Assembly (NCBI RefSeq): GCF_049985285.1
Contig: NZ_JBNIEU010000002.1
Coordinates: 992,001 to 1,056,000, forward strand
Source: Aestuariirhabdus sp049985285
GTDB lineage: Bacteria; Pseudomonadota; Gammaproteobacteria; Pseudomonadales; Aestuariirhabdaceae
Reading direction: 5' to 3'
DNA length: 64,000 nucleotides
The notes under the pieces are model-generated. The model was not told the origin of the DNA, searched no databases, and was given only the letters and a program-made list of their open reading frames with translations. Position numbers and translations under genes: made by a program. Positions 53,687 through 62,687 of this stretch are shown here, in pieces (the stretch's first letter is position 1; each line of letters opens with the position of its first letter).

Positions 53687-54346
53687 ATGGCTAAGGTAAT
53701 TGTCTTTGGGGTTGGTGAAATTGCTGAAATTGCTTATTTTTATCTATCAAATGATAGTGAACATGAGGTGGTTGCGTTTACTGTGGATTCAGCATTCTCT
53801 GATAAAGATAGTTTTCACGGTCTTCCGGTCGTGCCCTATGAAGAGCTTGTCACATCGCACCCTCCCGATCAGTTCAAATTGTTCATTCCCATCAGTTACA
53901 AAGGCCTTAATACGCTCAGAGCTAACAAATACCTTGATGCAAAAAGCAAAGGGTACGGATTTATTTCCTATATTAGCTCTAAGGCTAGGTATTATGGTAC
54001 TCCGGTAGGGGAGAACTGCTTTATATTCGAAGATAATGTAATCCAGCCGTTTACCAAGATTGGTGATAATTGCATTATATGGAGTGGGAATCATATTGGT
54101 CACCATACGGTGATTGATGATCACTGTTTTATCGCCTCTCATGCAGTTATTTCTGGTGCTGTTCGGATTGGTGAGTACAGTTTTGTGGGAGTGAATGCAA
54201 CCATAAGGGATAATATTGAAATTGGTAAACGCAATGTGATCGGCGCGGCGGCTGTAATTCTCAAATCCACAAAAGATGGTGAGGTCTACTCTCCTGGCGG
54301 GACCAAACTGTTCCCGCGCTCAAGTGATAAGTTGAGGGGTATCTAA
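53687..54346 (+). CDS. NeuD-like left-handed beta-helix acyltransferase
   Basis: 219 residues. N-terminal Rossmann-like part (KVIVFGVGEIAEIAYFYL) and C-terminal hexapeptide repeats from about residue 110 (IGDNCIIWSGNHIGHHTVI and following), as in NeuD/PglD sugar O- or N-acyltransferases. It probably acetylates the aminosugar made by the DegT enzyme. The stop of this gene overlaps the next start by one base. Confidence 0.88.
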   Translation: MAKVIVFGVGEIAEIAYFYLSNDSEHEVVAFTVDSAFSDKDSFHGLPVVPYEELVTSHPPDQFKLFIPISYKGLNTLRANKYLDAKSKGYGFISYISSKARYYGTPVGENCFIFEDNVIQPFTKIGDNCIIWSGNHIGHHTVIDDHCFIASHAVISGAVRIGEYSFVGVNATIRDNIEIGKRNVIGAAAVILKSTKDGEVYSPGGTKLFPRSSDKLRGI

Positions 54347-55281
54347 TGGCATGGAAAAAAAAGGGACTTATTTATTGTCCGGACGGAAAGTTATGCTGGT
54401 CTACAACGCATGCTCAAATACCGACTCCAATAAAGCTTAGTGAGCAAGTTTTGAGGGTCTATTTTTCTACCCGAGACTCTAAGGGAGTTAGTCGTACATC
54501 TTACGTGGATGTGGATATTGACAATCCATCTCGTGTTATTAGCGTTTGTGATGACCCAGTGTTAGATGTAGGGCGCCCTGGTTTGCATGACGATTGTGGG
54601 GCTATGCCGTTTTGTGTGATAAAAGATCGAGAGGGGTTCAAATTTTATTATACGGGTTGGCATATACCAAAAACTGTATCTTATGATTTGTCCATTGCTT
54701 TGGCGGTTTCAGATAATTTGGATGAGTTTATAAAAATATCGGAAGGTCCAATTGCAGCAAAAAGCTTTGTTGATCCATATTGGGTGGCAGCCCCTTGCGT
54801 GTTGCTTGAGAATGGGCGCTATAGGATGTGGTATATATCTGCTTATGGTTGGGTAGAGATCGCTAGTAAATTGGAGCCTGTATACAATATCAAGTACGCG
54901 GAGTCGAACGACGGTATTAGGTGGGATTTTACTGGAGATGTTTGTGTTGATGCTGTATTTGAATATGAAGCATTAGGTCGTCCCTGGGTTATTAGGGAGG
55001 GAGAGATATATAAGATGTGGTACTCGTCTCGAGGTAGTAAGGGATACCGCGAAGCTGGCGGTGAACACTACACTATTGGGTACGCAGAGTCTTTTGATGG
55101 TATAAATTGGACCAGAATGGATGAACGCTCTTCTTTGACCACTAGTCAGTCTGGGTGGGATAGTGAGATGGTTGAATATGCAAGTGTGTATATAGATAAC
55201 GAAAGAAAGTATATGTTTTACAATGGCAATGGCTTTGGAAAATCAGGCTTTGGTTATGCTGAGTACTTTAATGACCGATGA
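54346..55281 (+). CDS. Five-bladed beta-propeller protein, GH43/GH130-like
   Basis: 311 residues without signal peptide. Repeated blades carry D-G-I-x-W and Y-x-M-W-Y motifs (MWYISAYGW, SNDGIRWDF, MWYSSRG, SFDGINWTR), typical of glycoside hydrolase families 32/43/62/68 and of GH130 phosphorylase-like folds. Catalytic residues cannot be assigned with confidence. As it is cytosolic and sits inside a glycan synthesis locus, a biosynthetic or sugar-binding role is possible. It overlaps the GT2 gene. Confidence 0.7.
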   Translation: MAWKKKGLIYCPDGKLCWSTTHAQIPTPIKLSEQVLRVYFSTRDSKGVSRTSYVDVDIDNPSRVISVCDDPVLDVGRPGLHDDCGAMPFCVIKDREGFKFYYTGWHIPKTVSYDLSIALAVSDNLDEFIKISEGPIAAKSFVDPYWVAAPCVLLENGRYRMWYISAYGWVEIASKLEPVYNIKYAESNDGIRWDFTGDVCVDAVFEYEALGRPWVIREGEIYKMWYSSRGSKGYREAGGEHYTIGYAESFDGINWTRMDERSSLTTSQSGWDSEMVEYASVYIDNERKYMFYNGNGFGKSGFGYAEYFNDR

Positions 55282-56248
55282 GTCACCGATTCTTAGTGTT
55301 TGTATTTTGTCGTTCAATCAAAGAGATTTTATTTCAGTATGTTTGGACTCCATACTTAATCAACAAACTGATTTTCCATTTGAAGTTATCGTGAGTGATG
55401 ATGCTTCTACTGATGGAACCCAAGATGTAATACGTGATTACAAGGTGCGTTATCCGCATCTTAAGATAATGCTTCATCAAAAGAATATGGGAAGGGCTGG
55501 TTTGTTTAATGCTTTAGAGTGTTATGCAAGCGCGAAAGGTGTCTTTTTGGCTACATTTGATGGAGATGATTATATGCTTCCTGGAAAGCTTCAGAAGCAG
55601 GTTGATTTTATGAGATCACGTCTAGATTACGCTATTTGCGGGCATAATGTTCGAGTTGTGAACTCGAGTGATGACGAAGTTCTTGGTTATATGGATGAAG
55701 GAAAAAGAATTGGCTGCGGCGATATCAATGCAATAGCGAAATATGGGACATATTTGGGAGCAGCTTCAATTGTTTATAGGCGAGAGTGGCTTGATCTTGA
55801 TCTTTTTTTACAGCTACATTCGTATCGGCTGCAGGGCGATTGGTTATTGCATCTAATAGTCGCTCGGCATGGGAAGGTAGGATATATCGACGACGTTTTA
55901 AGTGTCTACAGGAAGCACGATGCTGGTGTAACACATGCGGATGATAACGATTTCGACAAGATGAAAGCGATTCTCGCGGAGAGGTTGGATATCCTGGAGA
56001 AAGCAAAAATGCTGGGGGCAACTGATCTTGCGGTAGATCAACGGGCAAGTGAACTTCATTTTTTAATGGCTGGAAAGTATCTGGCAGCGGGTCTCTACAG
56101 TGCCTTTCAGCATCATTTGAAGGCTGCGGATAAGATGTATCCCCCCCAAAATATTCGGAATAGAGTATTTATCTTGCTGCGTTATGCGCCGCAGCTTTTA
56201 AGGCGCGTTGATATACTGATTAAATTTGCTAAACGAAATTCATTTTGA
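55271..56248 (+). CDS. Family 2 glycosyltransferase
   Basis: 325 residues from ATG 55271 (11-nt overlap with the previous gene; the in-frame extension to 55223 is unlikely). GT-A fold: LSVCILSFNQRDFISVCLDS at the start, SDDASTDGT and the metal-binding FDGDDY. Transfers one sugar to the lipid-linked glycan at the cytosolic membrane face. Its stop overlaps the flippase start by one base. Confidence 0.9.
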   Translation: MTDESPILSVCILSFNQRDFISVCLDSILNQQTDFPFEVIVSDDASTDGTQDVIRDYKVRYPHLKIMLHQKNMGRAGLFNALECYASAKGVFLATFDGDDYMLPGKLQKQVDFMRSRLDYAICGHNVRVVNSSDDEVLGYMDEGKRIGCGDINAIAKYGTYLGAASIVYRREWLDLDLFLQLHSYRLQGDWLLHLIVARHGKVGYIDDVLSVYRKHDAGVTHADDNDFDKMKAILAERLDILEKAKMLGATDLAVDQRASELHFLMAGKYLAAGLYSAFQHHLKAADKMYPPQNIRNRVFILLRYAPQLLRRVDILIKFAKRNSF

Positions 56249-57672
56249 TGGGGCTTGCGCGACAGTTTGGTTACAGCTCTCTGGGTTCCGTTGGATCAAA
56301 GGCTATTAATTTTGTCGTTTTTATTCTGCTGGCAAGAATGCTGGCGCCAGAAAACTTTGGTTTAATGGCGATTTTGACCCTGGTAGGTGGGGCATTGAGA
56401 ATTTTTGTCCAGCTGGGTATAGGAGCGGCCCTGGTTCATGCCCGGGAGATGTCACCCAGACTGGTTGGTTCTGGGTTCGCCACTAATATTATTGTCGGCC
56501 TGCTGATGGCCCTTCTGTTTTTTTGTCTATCATCGATCATTTCTGATTTTTACTCTAACCCTGAAATAGCGCGCTTTGTCGTCCTGTACGCGCCTATCCT
56601 CGTTTTGTTTTCGCTCTCGGTGGTGCCCATGGCGCTTCTGCAGAAAGCGGGGCGTTTCAAAGCGATCTCATCGGTTGAACTGTCTGCTCAGCTGTCGGCT
56701 GGGGTGGTGGGAGTGCTGATGGCATTGTCTCATCCCTTGCAGGGTACCTATGCCCTAATCGGCATGGCTTATTGCTACACAGGGCTCGTATCCCTCATGT
56801 CGCTCTTTCTCACCAGAAAAGAGATGGCGATTGCTTTTGATAGGGAGTCCTTTAGCTACCTGGTGGGTTACGTGCGTTATCTCATAGGATCTCGGTTTTT
56901 AAACTATGGGGTTGCCAATGTTGATAAGTTGGTGGTTAGTAAGCTGGTCGATAGTGCCACCTTCGGTCTCTATTCTATGGCCTATAGGATCGTTTCGCTG
57001 CTGCCAGAGATCGTTAGCCTGGCGGTCAATCGGGTGCTTTTTAGTCGTTACTCACAGCTTCAGGATGACCATGCAGCGGTTCGCAAACTGCATATAGCTG
57101 CCGTCAAATGCGTGGCTTTGATCTGTTTTCCCTTTAGTTTTGCGCTTATCACTCTGGCAGATCCCATTGTTAGAGTGCTTCTGGGTGATGCCTGGTCGGG
57201 AATGGTGTATATGTTGCAGTTGTTGGCAATCATTACCCTGCTACAGCCGATTACAATCTTAAACGGGGCTATCTACCTGTCGCAAGGGCGCACACGCCTG
57301 CAGTTCTTTGTGGGCCTGTTCATAAAGTCGGCTAATATTCTTGGTATACTCATCGGATCCCTGTGGGGTATTGAGGGAGTTTTTGCTGGTATGGTCGCCA
57401 CAATGCTCATGAGTCTGGTCCCCTCGCTTCACTTTTCCGGGAAATCTATTGGGCTTAGGTTCTATGTTCCCCTGTTAAGCTTGGTTAGCATTATAGTGCC
57501 ATCTTTTTTGGCTGCTGTGACCGCTTGGTGGGTTTCTGCTTATCTGTTGCAGGCTGGGGGTGTGTTACATCTTGCGGTGCTTTTATTGGTTGGTGCCGTG
57601 GTTTATTTTTTCGGAGCAATTGCTATGAATAGGAAGCTATTGTTGGGTTTGGTTGGGCGGTCTGTTGGATAG
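56248..57672 (+). CDS. Wzx-type polysaccharide flippase
   Basis: 474 residues, about twelve to fourteen membrane helices, MOP superfamily (polysaccharide transporter PST/WzxC-like). Opening LARQFGYSSLGSVGSKAINF and FILLARMLAPENFG are typical. It flips lipid-linked repeat units to the periplasm. Base composition is more GC-rich than its neighbours, so the locus may be a mosaic. No Wzy polymerase is visible before the window ends. Confidence 0.9.
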   Translation: MGLARQFGYSSLGSVGSKAINFVVFILLARMLAPENFGLMAILTLVGGALRIFVQLGIGAALVHAREMSPRLVGSGFATNIIVGLLMALLFFCLSSIISDFYSNPEIARFVVLYAPILVLFSLSVVPMALLQKAGRFKAISSVELSAQLSAGVVGVLMALSHPLQGTYALIGMAYCYTGLVSLMSLFLTRKEMAIAFDRESFSYLVGYVRYLIGSRFLNYGVANVDKLVVSKLVDSATFGLYSMAYRIVSLLPEIVSLAVNRVLFSRYSQLQDDHAAVRKLHIAAVKCVALICFPFSFALITLADPIVRVLLGDAWSGMVYMLQLLAIITLLQPITILNGAIYLSQGRTRLQFFVGLFIKSANILGILIGSLWGIEGVFAGMVATMLMSLVPSLHFSGKSIGLRFYVPLLSLVSIIVPSFLAAVTAWWVSAYLLQAGGVLHLAVLLLVGAVVYFFGAIAMNRKLLLGLVGRSVG

Positions 57673-58489
57673 CATATTTCTTAGTCGAGCGAGCCGAGCG
57701 CTCCGGATGCTCCTGGTTGGGGTTGAATTCAAGCTCTATAAGAGCGGGCTTCTCCGTTTCTCAGATATGACCTTTCCTGATTTTTTGTGTGTCGGTGCAC
57801 AAAAGGCGGGCACGACCTGGCTGCATAAAATTCTTTCGCAGCACCCGGGTGTTTATGTGCCGGAGCGCAAGGAAATGCACTTCTTTAACTATGAATACAA
57901 GTTTAAAAGCCTTAGATGGTATTCCAACGAGTTCTCCGGAAATGAGGGGCGGCTGGCGGGTGATGTAACGCCCGCATATAGCGTGCTAGGCCTTGATGAT
58001 GTCCAGTTTATGCGCCGCCTTATGCCGGGTGCCAAAGTGATTCTTCTCTTGAGAAACCCCGTAGATCGAGCCTATAGCGCAGCGAAAATGCACCTTTCAC
58101 TGCTGGCCGGTCGTGACTTTAATGAGATTTCAGAAGATCAGTATATTGAGCACTTTAAGTCAGTCCACTCCCTGGGGCGTAGTGATTATATTGAAATTCA
58201 TAAAAAGTACTCCGGTTGCTTTGGTCCAGAGAATGTCTTTGTTGGTTTTCAGGAACAGATCGAAAATGATCCTAAACAGTTAATGGTAGATATTTTCAGG
58301 TTTCTCGGGGTAGATGATCAGCCCGATTGGAGTCTTTTCCCCTTGCGTGAACGGATAGGGGGTTCCGTTAATAGTGAAACGATCCCCGATAAGTATCGGC
58401 TTTTTCTGGAAAGACTCTATAAAGAAAAAATTACTGAAATGGCCAGCTATTTCGGCTCTTACGCTACGCAGTGGGTTGTTGATAAGTGA
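57653..58489 (+). CDS. Sulfotransferase 1
   Basis: 278 residues. The 5'-phosphosulfate loop CVGAQKAGTTWL (47-57) and the 3'-phosphate motif LLLRNPVDRAYSAAKMH (about 132-147) show a PAPS-dependent sulfotransferase that should sulfate a glycan hydroxyl. It starts inside the flippase gene with TTG and a 20-nt overlap, which couples the two. Heparan-sulfate-type NDST relatives have the same motifs. Confidence 0.9.
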   Translation: MGGLLDSIFLSRASRALRMLLVGVEFKLYKSGLLRFSDMTFPDFLCVGAQKAGTTWLHKILSQHPGVYVPERKEMHFFNYEYKFKSLRWYSNEFSGNEGRLAGDVTPAYSVLGLDDVQFMRRLMPGAKVILLLRNPVDRAYSAAKMHLSLLAGRDFNEISEDQYIEHFKSVHSLGRSDYIEIHKKYSGCFGPENVFVGFQEQIENDPKQLMVDIFRFLGVDDQPDWSLFPLRERIGGSVNSETIPDKYRLFLERLYKEKITEMASYFGSYATQWVVDK

Positions 58490-59445
58490 AAGTTAATCTT
58501 GATAATCAATCGGTAAGTCTTCCGGACTTTATCATCCTTGGCGCCGCTAAGTCCGGCACATCTTCGCTCAATTATTGGCTTGATGATTATGAGGGCATCC
58601 ATATGCCTGAACCGAAAGAGCCGAATTTTTTTGCTTTTGATGGTTTTCAGGATGACTATCAGAAGAAGGATGATCTCAACCGCGCTGTTGATTTAAGGAA
58701 TTACTCCTTTAGCGAGTATCAAGCCCTCTATACCGGTCGCGATGATACCCTCAATGGAGATGCATCAACCGCCTATTTTATATACCCGGATAATACGATC
58801 GGAAATATTATGAAGTATTACGGTGATTATGCAGCTTCTCTTAAGCTGGTTTTGGCACTTCGCAATCCTGTCGATAAGATCTACTCCCATTACCTTATGT
58901 TTGTAAAGTGGGGGGTGGAGACACGTTCTTTTCGTCAGGCGCTGGGTTTGGATAAAGGAAAGGTTGCTTCCAAAGTCGAGCGGCAGATCAATTACGTGGA
59001 AATGGGCTATCTTGCCGATTCGCTTGAAAAGTTTCAGCGTGCTTTTTCCGGTAATCTTAAGGTTGTTCTTTTTGATGATCTGGTTGTAGACAAGTTATCA
59101 GTCTTTATGTCTGTTGTTGACCATATTGGATTTAAAGCATCTGAACTCCCCAGAAATATCGATAATGTGTTCAATGAAGGTGGAATACCTATTCGTTCGA
59201 CCTCTAAGGCAGTTATGAATTATCGTCAGCAGGATAATGTTTTTAGGTCGCTAATTAGGAGGTTTATCCCGTTGTCAGTTAAAAAGAAGTTGGCTTTCCA
59301 TCTTGATAACTTCCTACAACGAAATTTCACTTCAAAACCGAAACTGGATAGTGAAACTCGAAAGTATCTTGAAACCTTATATCGAGAAGACGTTAGAAAA
59401 ACAGAGGCGCTTTTGGGACGAGATCTTTCTGCATGGATTTCATGA
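58486..59445 (+). CDS. Sulfotransferase 2
   Basis: 319 residues. Phosphosulfate loop ILGAAKSGTSSLNYWL (17-32) and the second PAPS motif LALRNPVDKIYSHYLMF. Only the motifs match sulfotransferase 1; most of the sequence differs, so the acceptor is likely different. GTG start overlaps the previous stop by 4 nt. Confidence 0.9.
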   Translation: MKVNLDNQSVSLPDFIILGAAKSGTSSLNYWLDDYEGIHMPEPKEPNFFAFDGFQDDYQKKDDLNRAVDLRNYSFSEYQALYTGRDDTLNGDASTAYFIYPDNTIGNIMKYYGDYAASLKLVLALRNPVDKIYSHYLMFVKWGVETRSFRQALGLDKGKVASKVERQINYVEMGYLADSLEKFQRAFSGNLKVVLFDDLVVDKLSVFMSVVDHIGFKASELPRNIDNVFNEGGIPIRSTSKAVMNYRQQDNVFRSLIRRFIPLSVKKKLAFHLDNFLQRNFTSKPKLDSETRKYLETLYREDVRKTEALLGRDLSAWIS

Positions 59446-59493
59446 TTAGTGATCGGTATATGTTGCTATTTTTAATTTATTCTGGGGTAAGCG

Positions 59494-60453
59494 GTGAATA
59501 CTAATAGTCCTAAAGAGTTGACAAGCCTTCGTGGATTATTTCAAGAAGTTGTCTCTCATGACGATTTTATTTGTATCGGTCCATCAAAAACAGGTACAAC
59601 CTGGCTCAATAATGTGTTGAGAGTTTGTGGTGTCTCGATGCCCCCGGCCAAGGAGATTAAGTATTTTACAGAGGAGATGCTTGGGATTGAAAGAGGAGGT
59701 TTGTTACGTCGCCTGTTTTCACGCCATTGGCTGTATCGTGCAAATAGAGATTGGCTCTGGAGTTCATCAAAACAATTTGTAAAATCTCTAGTTGGTTTAA
59801 ATAGGCCGGACTTGGTAGGTATCAAATGGTGCCTTCGCTTTGTTCTCGGTAGGCGCAGTGATAGTTGGTATCGTGGGCTTTTTTCTGAATATGGTGGTAT
59901 TGCCGATATTTCACCCAAGTATGTTGAGTTGGATGAGAGTGCGGTTTTAAGTTTGGACCAACGTTTTCCTGGCTTGAAAGTGGTTATGTTTGTACGCAAC
60001 CCTATTGAGCGGGATTGGTCGTCAGCACGAATGATCTTATGCAAACATAAGGGACGTTTGCCAGACTCGGTGTCTGAAATGGAATTCAAGCAATTTTTTG
60101 ATCGTAAACCTGTTATTGATCAATCCAATTATCCGGAGTATTTACCGCTCTGGCGAAAGGTATTTGGTGATAGGCTACTTGTTTTGTTTTACGATGCTAT
60201 AGCTGAAAAACCAGAAACTTTGGTTAACAGGGTGCTGGGACATATCAGAATGCCAGTAGTTGATTTTAATCGATTAGGCGAACAGCAGCACAGTCTACTT
60301 AAATCTCGTGTGGGCCAAGGAGTACAAGGCGCCATGCCCGAAGGAGTTAGAAAACATCTACAGTCGAAACATAAGGCTACTATAGTTGAATTGCAGCGGA
60401 TGTTTCCTGATGAGCCCTGGCCAAAAATGTGGTTGGATCAGTTTATCTTTTAG
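59494..60453 (+). CDS. Sulfotransferase 3
   Basis: 319 residues. Phosphosulfate loop CIGPSKTGTTWLNNVL (27-42) and 3'-phosphate motif MFVRNPIERDWSSARMI. GTG start with GGGGTAA upstream, 48 nt after the previous gene. The insert between the two motifs is longer than in the other copies. Again clearly diverged from its neighbours. Confidence 0.9.
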   Translation: MNTNSPKELTSLRGLFQEVVSHDDFICIGPSKTGTTWLNNVLRVCGVSMPPAKEIKYFTEEMLGIERGGLLRRLFSRHWLYRANRDWLWSSSKQFVKSLVGLNRPDLVGIKWCLRFVLGRRSDSWYRGLFSEYGGIADISPKYVELDESAVLSLDQRFPGLKVVMFVRNPIERDWSSARMILCKHKGRLPDSVSEMEFKQFFDRKPVIDQSNYPEYLPLWRKVFGDRLLVLFYDAIAEKPETLVNRVLGHIRMPVVDFNRLGEQQHSLLKSRVGQGVQGAMPEGVRKHLQSKHKATIVELQRMFPDEPWPKMWLDQFIF

Positions 60454-60504
60454 CAAATGAAGAAGCGTTGATTCCACTGGATAGGATAGGATAGGGGGGA
60501 GTAT

Positions 60505-61446
60505 TTGGCCAGTTCTTTGAAAGTAATACATATCGTAGGGGCAGGAAGAAGTGGGTCAACCGTATTCGATACGGTGCTTGGGAATGCTGACGATATAGAA
60601 AGTGTTGGTGAACTCTGTAATGCGCCCCAAGCGTTACTCAGTACCCAGGAATACTGTGCCTGTGGCTCTCTTGCTCACTGCTGTGAGTTTTGGTGTGAAG
60701 TAATGGCTGTTTGGAAAGAGCTTACGGAAGGCGCCGACCTGGGTGATCTAATAAAATTACAACGGTCCTTCATTGGTAAGTGGCAGATACCCAGACTGAT
60801 ATTTTCTAGACTATTTAAAACCAATAGCTTTATCCGATATCAAGCTATGGAAAGCGCTCTGTATAATGCCATTGCTCGTGTAAGTGGTCATTCGGTAATT
60901 GTCGACTCTTCAAAAAATCCGATGAGGGCTTATGCACTATCGAATGTGCAGGGGATTGATACACTATTTATTCATCTAGTTCGTGATGGAAGGGGCATCG
61001 CCTGGTCATTAAAGAAAGCGTTTGAGAAAAAACCTGAGGACGGTGTTCAATCCTATATAGCCAGCAAGCCTATATGGAGAACTTCGTTATTTTGGGTAGC
61101 AATGAATCTACTCACTGAGTTGTTATTGAGCGGAGCTAAAAGAGCCGGAAAGCTAATAAGAGTTCGTTATGAAGACTTTACGGCGCAGCCATCCCACTCA
61201 CTGAGCTGTATTCAGGAGTTTGCTGCTATTCGGCTTGACGCCGTTATATCGATTCTGGAACAAGGTGAAGAGATGGCGGTAGGGCATACCGTAGCGGGTA
61301 ACAGAGCCCGAATGGCAGGAGCATTGAAACTCCGCCCGGATCATGGCTGGAAGCAAGCTCTCTGCGCCAAGGATCTTCGCGTGTTCTGGTGGATTGCTGG
61401 GCCGATGGCGAAACGCTATGGCTACCAGCGACGTGTTGATCTGTGA
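60505..61446 (+). CDS. Sulfotransferase 4, diverged
   Basis: 313 residues. Phosphosulfate loop VGAGRSGSTVFDTVLG (11-26) and a 3'-phosphate motif HLVRDGRGIAWSLKKAF, closer to the branch of sulfotransferases with RSGST than RNP motifs. Several N-terminal cysteines (EYCACGSLAHCCEFWC) are unusual. TTG start with GGGGGGAG upstream. A short GGATA run repeated three times precedes the ribosome binding site. Confidence 0.87.
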   Translation: MASSLKVIHIVGAGRSGSTVFDTVLGNADDIESVGELCNAPQALLSTQEYCACGSLAHCCEFWCEVMAVWKELTEGADLGDLIKLQRSFIGKWQIPRLIFSRLFKTNSFIRYQAMESALYNAIARVSGHSVIVDSSKNPMRAYALSNVQGIDTLFIHLVRDGRGIAWSLKKAFEKKPEDGVQSYIASKPIWRTSLFWVAMNLLTELLLSGAKRAGKLIRVRYEDFTAQPSHSLSCIQEFAAIRLDAVISILEQGEEMAVGHTVAGNRARMAGALKLRPDHGWKQALCAKDLRVFWWIAGPMAKRYGYQRRVDL

Positions 61447-62588
61447 AAATTCTACTATTTATTGGCCGGCTGTCATTAGGCGGAGCGGAAAGGCAGTTGA
61501 TCAATGTTGCTAACGGGTTATCCACTAAAGGTCATGAGGTAACGGTATGCACTTTATTTCCACATACTGGTTTGCCTTTAAACTTGCTGGATGATGTAAA
61601 AGTAAAGGTCGTTCCGTTGTGCACATCGATATCGTCCAATCCTTTTAGTACTCTGCTTAAAATGGCGTTTGCGCCTATTCGGTTGCGCCGTCTGATTGGT
61701 AGCGTCGGCTCTGATGTTATCTATAGTATGTTGTACCTACCCAACTTCATAGCGTGGCTCGCAACTCGAGGTGCTCTTTCCGGGCGACTTGTGTGGGGGA
61801 TTCGATCCTCAAATATGACGCTCAACTGGAAAAGAGCAATACCACAGTGGCTATGCGCCAGAGTCTCTGCCAGTGTTCCACTGCTTATCGTTAATTCTCA
61901 TAGTGGTAATGCATACCACCGAAAATTGGGTTACAGAGCGATTGTGTCCCAGGTAATCGTCAATGGGATCGACACGGAGAAATTTGTCTATTCCGCTGAC
62001 AAGAAACATCTATTAAGGGAAGAGTTGAGTATCCCTGATGGTGTTACCACGATTGGTATCGTTGGTCGGCTTGACCCAATGAAGGATTACCAGACTTTTT
62101 TGGATTCTGCCGCTTTAGTGAAAAAGAGTGTATCCGAGGTGATCTTCGTCTGTGTTGGCTCCGGAAGCCCGATTTACACTGACTACCTCAAGTCATATGC
62201 TAAGAATCTGGGGGTAGATGATGGGGTTGTTTGGTTAGGTTCACGGGATAATATGCAGGACGTTTATCCTTTGTTCGACCTGTTGGTATCATCTTCAGCG
62301 TATGGTGAAGGTTTTTCTAATTCCATCGGTGAAGCTATGGCATGTGGGATTCCCTGTGTGGTCACTGATGTGGGTGATTCCGTAAAAATAGTTTCCGATC
62401 TTGGCCTGTCGGTTCCTCATTCTGATAGTAATGCGCTTGCTAATGCCATTATTCGTCAAATAGATAATATCCAATCAGGGCGCTGTGATCATGTGCTCAT
62501 CAGAGAACAGATTGCTAATAATTTTTCTATTGCGAAATTGGTGGATGAGACAGAACTATCCATAAAAAAGTTAGTGGAAAATAAATAA
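61443..62588 (+). CDS. Family 4 glycosyltransferase A
   Basis: 381 residues, GT-B fold. FIGRLSLGGAERQLINVA at the N-terminus and the C-terminal E-x7-E region GEGFSNSIGEAMACGIP are GT4 hallmarks. Retaining sugar transfer to the lipid-linked unit. GTG start overlaps the previous stop by 4 nt. Confidence 0.92.
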   Translation: MKILLFIGRLSLGGAERQLINVANGLSTKGHEVTVCTLFPHTGLPLNLLDDVKVKVVPLCTSISSNPFSTLLKMAFAPIRLRRLIGSVGSDVIYSMLYLPNFIAWLATRGALSGRLVWGIRSSNMTLNWKRAIPQWLCARVSASVPLLIVNSHSGNAYHRKLGYRAIVSQVIVNGIDTEKFVYSADKKHLLREELSIPDGVTTIGIVGRLDPMKDYQTFLDSAALVKKSVSEVIFVCVGSGSPIYTDYLKSYAKNLGVDDGVVWLGSRDNMQDVYPLFDLLVSSSAYGEGFSNSIGEAMACGIPCVVTDVGDSVKIVSDLGLSVPHSDSNALANAIIRQIDNIQSGRCDHVLIREQIANNFSIAKLVDETELSIKKLVENK

Positions 62589-62687
62589 GGCTCGTTGTTG
62601 GGTTAAGGCCTTGTGGCGATGACATGATAAGTAGTGAATGTAATCAAAAGAGATAAAACGTTTATGTCACTTGGGGTTTGCATATAG

